Shown here one piece after another: positions 58,364 through 64,000 of a stretch of 64,000 bases of DNA (position 1 is the first letter of the stretch; the number at the start of each line of letters is the position of its first letter). The translations under genes and the position numbers were made by a program. Location: positions 434,001 through 498,000 of the forward strand of contig NZ_JAGDZB010000001.1 in assembly GCF_049116215.1 (NCBI RefSeq), read 5' to 3'. Under the pieces are notes generated by a model, which saw only the letters and a list, made by a program, of their open reading frames with translations, made no database searches and was not told the DNA's origin. The DNA is from Shimia sp049116215. Lineage in GTDB: Bacteria > Pseudomonadota > Alphaproteobacteria > Rhodobacterales > Rhodobacteraceae.

Positions 58364-61162
58364 TTAATGCGCCTCCGCCCAATTGGCCCCACGTCCCGCA
58401 TCAACGATCAACGGCACGTCCAGCTTAATCGCAGGCTCGGTGGCCCGCTGCATCACGTCTCGCGCCACTTCGATGGTCTCGTCCACCGCAGCGTCCTCGA
58501 CCTCAAAGATCAATTCATCGTGCACCTGCAACAGCATTTTCGCGGGCAGGTCTTTGATCGCGTCCGGCATACGGATCATCGCGCGCCGGATGATGTCAGC
58601 CGCCGTGCCCTGAATCGGGGCGTTGATGGCCGCACGGTAGGCAAAGCTGGCGCGCGGCCCTTTGGCGTTGATCTCCGGTGTGTGGATTTTGCGGCCAAAC
58701 AAGGTCTGCACATAGCCGTGCTCTTTGGCAAACGCCTTGGTGTCGTCCATATAGGTACGAATGCCCGGAAATCGCTCGAAGTAGCGGTTGATAAAGTCTT
58801 GCGCCTCTCCCCGTGGAATGCGCAAATTGCGCGCCAGACCAAAGCCGGAGATGCCATAGATCACACCAAAGTTGATCGCCTTCGCACGCGAGCGCACCTC
58901 GCTGGTCATTTCCTCCATGGGCACGCCAAACACCTCTGACGCGGTCATGGCGTGAATGTCATGCCCATCGCGGAATGCGGCTTTGAGCGCATCGATCTCC
59001 GCAACATGTGCCAGAATGCGTAACTCCACCTGCGAGTAATCCAGCGAAATCAGTGTTTTGCCTTCTTCCGCCACAAAGGCCTCACGAATACGCCGCCCTT
59101 CCTCGCTGCGCACCGGAATGTTTTGCAGGTTTGGATCGGTCGACGCCAAACGTCCGGTATTGGCCCCGGTCTGCACATAAGACGTATGAACCCGCCCCGT
59201 GTCCGCATTGATGTGCGTCTGCAAGGCATCGGTATAGGTCGACTTCAGCTTGCTCAGCTGCCGCCAGTCCAACACCAGCCCCGGCAGGGCATGTTCGGTG
59301 GCAAGGTCTTCCAGCACGTCGACACCCGTCGCGTAAGCCCCGGTCTTGCCCTTCTTGCCGCCCGGCAGCTCCAGCTTATCAAACAGGATTTCGCCAAGCT
59401 GCTTGGGTGAGCCCACGTTGAACGTGCCCCCGGCCAGCTCATGAATCTCAGCCTCCAGCGCCGCCATCTTCTGCGCAAAGGCATTGGACATGCGGCTCAG
59501 CGTGTCGCGGTCCACTTTGACGCCATGCCGCTCCATCTGCGCAAGCACTGGCACCAAGGGTCGCTCCAGCGTTTCATAGACCGAGGTCACCTGACGGCGG
59601 TGCAACTTTGGCTTGAACAACTTCCACAGCCGCAGCGTCACATCCGCATCTTCGGCGGCATAAGGCAGGGCGTCCTCAATAGGCACCTTGTCAAAGGTGA
59701 TCATGCTTTTGCCGCTGCCAATCAGCGTTTTGATCGGCACCGGTTGGTGGCTCAAATAGCGTTCAGACAGCGCATCCATGCCGTGATTGTGCTCCCCGGC
59801 GTGCAGCGCATAAGACAGCAGCATCGTGTCATCAATCGGCGCCACGGTGACATTGTAATTGGCAAACACCTTGCAGTCATATTTGGCATTCTGAAAGATT
59901 TTCAGCACGGCGGGGTCTTCTAGCACCGGCTTCAACGCATCCAGCACCTCATTGAGCGGCATCTGCCCCTCTTGCAGCTCGTCCCCACCAAACAGATCGT
60001 CGCTGGCGCCCTTCTTGTGGCCCACCGGGATGTAACAAGCCTCACCCGGCTCCACCGACAGACAAATCCCAGCAAGTTCCGCGATCATTTCATTCAACGA
60101 GTTGGTCTCGGTATCCACCGCCACATAACCGCGTTTCATAATGGCGGCGATCCACCGGTCCAGTGCAGCGCGGTCTTTGACCCACTCGTATTTGGACGCG
60201 TCAAACGGCGCATCTTCCTGTGCAGGCGTCTCATCCGCGGCAGCCCCCACCGGTTCCGGAATGCTTGGCGCTTCCACACCCAACTTATCGGCGGCGCGTT
60301 TTATTTGCGTGCGGAACTCCATCTCCGTGAGGAAGCCCAATAGCACCTCCGGCTCAGGGTCCTGCACCTCCAGATCGTCCAGCGTGAAATCCAGCTCCAT
60401 CTCGCAATCCAGCTGCACCAACCGTTTGGACAGCTCAATCTGATCACGTTTTTCAATCAATGTCTGGCGACGTTTGGGTTGTTTAATCTCTTCTGCGCGG
60501 TCCAGCAGGCTCTCCAGATCGCCATATTCGTTGATCAACAGTGCCGCGGTCTTGATGCCAATGCCCGGCGCGCCTGGCACGTTGTCCACGCTGTCCCCGG
60601 CCAGCGCCTGCACATCCACAACCCGCTCCGGTCCAACACCAAATTTCTCAAACACCCCGTCGCGGTCAATGCGCTTGTTTTTCATCGCGTCGAGCATTTC
60701 CACGCCGCCGCCGACCAGCTGCATCAGGTCTTTATCCGAACTAATGATCGTACAACGGCCACCGGCGTCGCGCGCCTGACAGGCCAGGGTGGCAATGATG
60801 TCATCTGCCTCAAAGCCCTCAACCTCTTTGCAGGCAATGTTAAATGCCTTGGTGGCCGTGCGCGTCAGCGGAAATTGCGGCACCAGATCTTCCGGCGCGG
60901 GCGGCCGGTTGGCTTTGTATAGGTCATACATCTCGTTGCGGAAGGACTTGCCGGAATAGTCAAAAATCACCGCCACATGGGTGGGCGCATCCGGGCCAGA
61001 ATTGTCCTCAATGTAACGCTGCAACATATTGCTGAACCCAGCCACCGCGCCAATCGGCAGCCCGTCTGACTTGCGCGTCAGCGGAGGCAGCGCGTGATAA
61101 GCCCGAAAAATAAAGGCCGATCCGTCGATCAGATGCAGGTGACATCCTTTGCCAAAACTCAT
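58364..61162 (-). CDS. polA: DNA polymerase I
   Basis: A 932-residue enzyme with all three activities. The N-terminal 5'-3' exonuclease/flap domain (about 1-280) has FDYSGKSFRNE and CTIISSDKDLMQL. The 3'-5' exonuclease has YVAVDTETNSLNE with both catalytic acids, so proofreading is expected. The polymerase domain carries SLDYSQVELRILAHVAEI, RSRAKAINFGVIYGISGFGLAR and LQVHDELIFEVEDA. ATG 61162 begins MSFGKGCHLHLIDGSAFIFR and follows GGGAG; the frame upstream is not polA-like. Confidence 0.97.
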   Translation of the reverse strand: MSFGKGCHLHLIDGSAFIFRAYHALPPLTRKSDGLPIGAVAGFSNMLQRYIEDNSGPDAPTHVAVIFDYSGKSFRNEMYDLYKANRPPAPEDLVPQFPLTRTATKAFNIACKEVEGFEADDIIATLACQARDAGGRCTIISSDKDLMQLVGGGVEMLDAMKNKRIDRDGVFEKFGVGPERVVDVQALAGDSVDNVPGAPGIGIKTAALLINEYGDLESLLDRAEEIKQPKRRQTLIEKRDQIELSKRLVQLDCEMELDFTLDDLEVQDPEPEVLLGFLTEMEFRTQIKRAADKLGVEAPSIPEPVGAAADETPAQEDAPFDASKYEWVKDRAALDRWIAAIMKRGYVAVDTETNSLNEMIAELAGICLSVEPGEACYIPVGHKKGASDDLFGGDELQEGQMPLNEVLDALKPVLEDPAVLKIFQNAKYDCKVFANYNVTVAPIDDTMLLSYALHAGEHNHGMDALSERYLSHQPVPIKTLIGSGKSMITFDKVPIEDALPYAAEDADVTLRLWKLFKPKLHRRQVTSVYETLERPLVPVLAQMERHGVKVDRDTLSRMSNAFAQKMAALEAEIHELAGGTFNVGSPKQLGEILFDKLELPGGKKGKTGAYATGVDVLEDLATEHALPGLVLDWRQLSKLKSTYTDALQTHINADTGRVHTSYVQTGANTGRLASTDPNLQNIPVRSEEGRRIREAFVAEEGKTLISLDYSQVELRILAHVAEIDALKAAFRDGHDIHAMTASEVFGVPMEEMTSEVRSRAKAINFGVIYGISGFGLARNLRIPRGEAQDFINRYFERFPGIRTYMDDTKAFAKEHGYVQTLFGRKIHTPEINAKGPRASFAYRAAINAPIQGTAADIIRRAMIRMPDAIKDLPAKMLLQVHDELIFEVEDAAVDETIEVARDVMQRATEPAIKLDVPLIVDAGRGANWAEAH

Positions 61163-61243
61163 GGCGCGCTCCCGTTTTGTTCTGCTTTGCCCCGTTGTGC
61201 CATGCCACCCCTCTCGGTGCCAGTCGAAAACCTGCGCAATCCG

Positions 61244-61303
61244 GGGGGCAGCCCCCGCCGCCTCGCGCGGCGCCTCCCCCGGAGTATTTAGGGTCAGAAG
61301 AAG
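61244..61303 (+). repeat. Intergenic hairpin repeat, copy C
   Basis: Perfect GGGGGC-A-GCCCCC (61244-61256) and GCCGC...GCGGC hairpins are followed by CCCCCGGAGTATTTAGGGTCAGAAG (61276-61300). It resembles copies A and B and lies between polA and the first saccharopine gene. Confidence 0.65.
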
Positions 61304-61406
61304 CAAGGGCAGATCTCTCGCTGACGGTCTCACGACGTAGGGGCATCTCTCTTGCCAACGTGCCAACAGGCTGATCTATGGAAATGCGAATATGAGGGGA
61401 GCGGAG

Positions 61407-62462
61407 ATGACGCATCTTTGGGTACGGGCCGAGCAACGGCAAAATGAGGAGCGGGTGGGGCTGACACCCGACGGTGCAAAAGCACTGATGGACAAGGGCA
61501 TCCGCGTGACCGTGGAAGAGAGCTCCGTTCGGGCCATTCCAATTGACGGCTACAAAGCCGTAGGCTGCGACATCGCCCCGGAAAACAGCTGGCCAGACGC
61601 CCCTCGTGACGCCATCATCTTTGGCCTCAAAGAACTGCCAGAAGACGGCACGCCCCTGCCCCACCGCCACATCATGTTTGGCCACGCTTTTAAAGGCCAG
61701 CACTCCGGTGTGGCCCTGCTCAAGCGCTTCAAAGCGGGTGGCGGCACGCTTTATGATCTCGAATACCTGGTGGACGAAACCGGCCGCCGCGTCGCCGCCT
61801 TTGGGTACTGGGCGGGCTACGCTGGGGCCGCCGTGACCCTAAAGTCCTGGGCTGCGCAACAACGTGGAGAGCTCTGCGGTCCCGTTGGCGTTTATGCTGG
61901 CAAGGACGCCCTGCTCGCCAACCTTGGCGCGGAACTGGACGCCCTTTCCAAAGACCGCCCCTCCGCCATCGTGATTGGCGCGCTGGGGCGCGTGGGCACC
62001 GGCGCTGCTGATCTGCTCGACGCCATGGGCTGCACCGTCACCAAATGGGACATGGCGGAAACCGCCTCCGGTGGACCGTTCCCGGAAATTCTGGACCATG
62101 ACCTGTTCCTGAACTGCATCTTTGCCCGCCCCGGCACGCCGGTGTTTGTGCCGCAAGAAGCTTTGACGGCCGACCGCAAACTCACCGCCATTGGCGACGT
62201 GGCTTGCGATCCCGACAGCGATTACAACCCGGTGCCGGTCTATGACCGCGCCACCACATGGGACGCCCCGGCCCTGCGCGTGGCCGACGCCCCTGTGCTC
62301 GACGTCATGGCGATCGACAACCTGCCATCCATGCTGCCGGTGGAAAGCTCGGAAGACTACGCCGCACAGCTGCTTAACACTTTGATGAAACTTGATGACC
62401 TCAGCGACGGTGTCTGGACCCGCGCCGAGGCCGATTTCATCACACACTGCAAAAACCTTTGA
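61407..62462 (+). CDS. Saccharopine dehydrogenase, LYS1-like (L-lysine-forming type)
   Basis: A 351-residue dehydrogenase of the alanine dehydrogenase/PNT-like fold, with VIGALGRVGTGAADLLDAMGCTVTKWDMAE as the NAD-binding core and the N-terminal LWVRAEQRQNEERVGLTPDGAKALMDKGIRVTVEE. It joins lysine and 2-oxoglutarate as saccharopine or splits it. GAGGGGAGCGGAG lies before ATG 61407. It is followed after 27 bases by the partner enzyme, forming a two-gene saccharopine unit. Confidence 0.88.
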   Translation: MTHLWVRAEQRQNEERVGLTPDGAKALMDKGIRVTVEESSVRAIPIDGYKAVGCDIAPENSWPDAPRDAIIFGLKELPEDGTPLPHRHIMFGHAFKGQHSGVALLKRFKAGGGTLYDLEYLVDETGRRVAAFGYWAGYAGAAVTLKSWAAQQRGELCGPVGVYAGKDALLANLGAELDALSKDRPSAIVIGALGRVGTGAADLLDAMGCTVTKWDMAETASGGPFPEILDHDLFLNCIFARPGTPVFVPQEALTADRKLTAIGDVACDPDSDYNPVPVYDRATTWDAPALRVADAPVLDVMAIDNLPSMLPVESSEDYAAQLLNTLMKLDDLSDGVWTRAEADFITHCKNL

Positions 62463-62489
62463 CCAAAGACCTCTGAGGGGAGAGACAAC

Positions 62490-63632
62490 ATGACAATCCA
62501 CTGGTGTGGCACCGGCCTTTCCGCCATTCCCGGCCTGCGTCGCCTGATCGAAGGCGGCCGCGCGGTCACCGTCTGGAACCGAACCATTGAAAAAGCGCAG
62601 GAAGCGGTTGGCGACCTGACCCAAGACATCCGCGCCTTCGACATCGCGGCTCTAGGAGCTGTGCTTGAATCTGGCGACGTGGTTGTTTCCATGCTGCCGG
62701 GTGATTGGCACGTGCCACTGGCCGAGCTTTGCATCGAGAAAGGCGCGAATTTCGTCAGCTCCTCCTACATCGCGCCAGAAATGAAAGCGCTCGATGCCAA
62801 AGCCAAAGAGGCGGGCGTCGCCTGCGTGAACGAAGTGGGCCTGGACCCGGGCATCGACCACCTGATGGCGCATGCCTTGGTGGCAGACTATCGCGCCTCT
62901 GACGCTTACGACGCGGACAACGCCATCAGCTTCATCAGCTACTGTGGCGGCATCCCCAAACATGCCAACCCGTTCCGCTACAAATTCAGCTGGTCGCCGC
63001 TCGGCGTGCTGAAGGCCCTGCGCAGCCCGTCCCGCTCCATTCGCGACGGAAAACCGCTGGACGTGAACCGCCCTTGGGACGCGATCAGCAGCTATGAAGC
63101 GCCACTGGCAGAGGCGGAAACCTTCGAGGTTTACCCAAACCGCGACAGCATTCCTTTCATGGAAGACTACAAGTTTGATCCGGACTGGAAAGTTGACACC
63201 TTTGTGCGCGGCACCCTGCGCCTCAACGGCTGGACCGAGGCGTGGTCTGAGGTCTTTCGCGAAATCGAAACGCTCTCCGGTCCCGAAGGCGACGCACGGC
63301 TGAAAGAGATGTCCGATCAGTTCTGGGATGAAAACTCCTATGACGAAGGTGAACCGGACCGCGTTGTGCTCTGCGTGGGCTTCAAAGCGGAGAAAGACGG
63401 CGCAGAGGTCTTCCACAAAACCTATGTGATGGACGCCTGGGGCGACGCGCGCGGCACCGCCATGGCCCGCCTTGTGTCGATCCCGGTCTCCTTGGCCATC
63501 GAAACCGTACTGGACGGCAAAATTGCCCCCGGCGTGCACGCGGCCCCATCTGAAGAAGCGCTGTTTTCCGAGTGGCTCACCCACATCGGCACGCTGGCGC
63601 AGCACATGCAGATCGTCGATCACACGGCTTGA
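62490..63632 (+). CDS. Saccharopine dehydrogenase, LYS9-like (glutamate-forming type)
   Basis: A 380-residue NAD(P)-linked enzyme. The N-terminal Rossmann part reads MTIHWCGTGLSAIPGLRRLIEGGRAVTVWNR; the substrate domain has VNEVGLDPGIDHLMAHAL and SYCGGIPKHANPFRYKFSWSP, typical of glutamate-forming saccharopine dehydrogenases. Together with the preceding gene it links lysine to 2-aminoadipate semialdehyde. In some bacteria this route is tied to lysine degradation and osmotic stress. It is followed by a hairpin and a LysE-type exporter. Confidence 0.9.
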   Translation: MTIHWCGTGLSAIPGLRRLIEGGRAVTVWNRTIEKAQEAVGDLTQDIRAFDIAALGAVLESGDVVVSMLPGDWHVPLAELCIEKGANFVSSSYIAPEMKALDAKAKEAGVACVNEVGLDPGIDHLMAHALVADYRASDAYDADNAISFISYCGGIPKHANPFRYKFSWSPLGVLKALRSPSRSIRDGKPLDVNRPWDAISSYEAPLAEAETFEVYPNRDSIPFMEDYKFDPDWKVDTFVRGTLRLNGWTEAWSEVFREIETLSGPEGDARLKEMSDQFWDENSYDEGEPDRVVLCVGFKAEKDGAEVFHKTYVMDAWGDARGTAMARLVSIPVSLAIETVLDGKIAPGVHAAPSEEALFSEWLTHIGTLAQHMQIVDHTA

Positions 63633-63649
63633 TTATATAGCCCTTTGGC

Positions 63650-63671
63650 GCAGCCCTCGTAAAAGGGCTGC
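63650..63671 (+). terminator. Weak hairpin after the saccharopine genes
   Basis: GCAGCCC and GGGCTGC pair around TCGTAAAA; only a scattered T-rich stretch follows, so termination is uncertain. Confidence 0.45.
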
Positions 63672-63748
63672 ACCTCACTTTGTAATCCCTTGCCATTCCC
63701 GACAGACTGCGAAATCCTGCGCCACACTTAAAGGGTGAGGAGCGCAAC

Positions 63749-64000
63749 ATGTCATCGGAAACCTGGATTGCCTTTGTATTGGCCAGTGCCCTGGTTGTGC
63801 TGATCCCTGGACCCAACATTGTTCTGACCATCAATCACGCGGTGCGCTCTGGCAAACGCTCAGGCCTCGCCACCATTCCCGGCATTTCTGCAGGGGCCTT
63901 TGTCGGCATGTCTGTGTCCCTTATGGGCGCAGGTGCGATCCTCTCGGCCTCCACCACGCTTTTTACGCTGATGAAGCTCATTGGCGCAGTGTATCTGATC
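63749..64000 (+). CDS. LysE/RhtB family amino-acid exporter, 3' end outside window
   Basis: Only the first 84 residues are in the window (MSSETWIAFVLASALVVLIPGPNIVLTI...). The N-terminal hydrophobic helix with the GPN motif and the following HAVRSGKRSGLATIPGISAGAFVGM match LysE/RhtB transporters. TGAGGAG lies 6 bases upstream. Placed after the saccharopine genes it may export lysine or a related amino acid; this is inference. Confidence 0.88.
   Translation, partial: MSSETWIAFVLASALVVLIPGPNIVLTINHAVRSGKRSGLATIPGISAGAFVGMSVSLMGAGAILSASTTLFTLMKLIGAVYLI

Noticed and set aside
1..64000. CRISPR array or phage region
   Set aside because: No regularly spaced repeats and no phage structural or cas-like genes were found in the translated frames.

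Overview
The window reads as a chromosomal segment of a marine alphaproteobacterium of the Rhodobacterales, most likely the Roseobacter group. Supporting signs are the moderately high G+C content, the MoxR/DUF58/BatA-like gene block, a roseobacter-type IS6 transposase remnant, a GC-hairpin plus GGATATTT intergenic repeat, a two-gene saccharopine pathway, and protein family types usual for that group. Almost everything is coding. Genes are packed into operons, often with 4-base start/stop overlaps, and most genes are housekeeping or transport genes.

Layout. 1-1.9 kb: thiamine genes (thiO, partial, and thiD) behind a TPP riboswitch. 2.0-3.2 kb: a periplasmic YHS-domain protein divergent from a TetR-type regulator, with a repeated dyad between them. 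3.2-3.95 kb: an AT-rich island with a GIY-YIG-like gene. 4.0-12.8 kb: a seven-gene minus-strand block (rsmB, heparinase-like protein, purH, lspA, DUF3035 lipoprotein, active and inactive M16 peptidases). 12.9-14.4 kb: an SDHAF4-type succinate dehydrogenase assembly factor and a membrane-anchored repeat protein. 14.7-18.8 kb: an ABC importer for a quaternary amine (glycine betaine/proline type). 19.0-21.1 kb: dapB, divergent from rbfA and a phosphodiester glycosidase.

21.1-27.5 kb: a tripartite tricarboxylate transporter locus. TctC, TctB, a 77-residue protein resembling the C-terminal half of TctB, and TctA face a response regulator, a sensor kinase and an extra periplasmic binding protein. 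27.7-40.3 kb: truB, rpsO and pnp, normally neighbours, are kept in order but separated by accessory genes: an RTX-repeat protein, a DUF1643 protein, a tautomerase/NTF2/GST cassette with an HxlR regulator, a Zur-box-linked CobW GTPase, a fatty acid hydroxylase, an SDR, two unknown coupled genes and an SGNH lipoprotein. 40.5-44.3 kb: two small lipoproteins, a DUF1415 protein, an AraC regulator and proline dehydrogenase. 44.3-45.3 kb: a dead IS6 remnant beside tRNA-Arg(CCU).

45.3-50.0 kb: rppH, then ctpA-envC-gpmI in one operon. 50.1-56.8 kb: a translationally coupled MoxR ATPase, DUF58 protein and two large VWA/BatA-like membrane proteins. 56.8-58.3 kb: a DUF1285 protein and a hydroxypyruvate isomerase. 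58.4-61.2 kb: polA. 61.4-64.0 kb: two saccharopine dehydrogenases followed by a truncated LysE-family exporter.

The most interesting points are the half-size TctB paralogue and the extra sensor-linked binding protein at the tct locus, the intergenic hairpin repeat present three times, the cluster of three hairpins between rsmB and the heparinase-like gene, and the low-GC GIY-YIG island bounded by a near-identical 16-17 base repeat. All functional names rest on reading protein motifs by eye; no database search was run.
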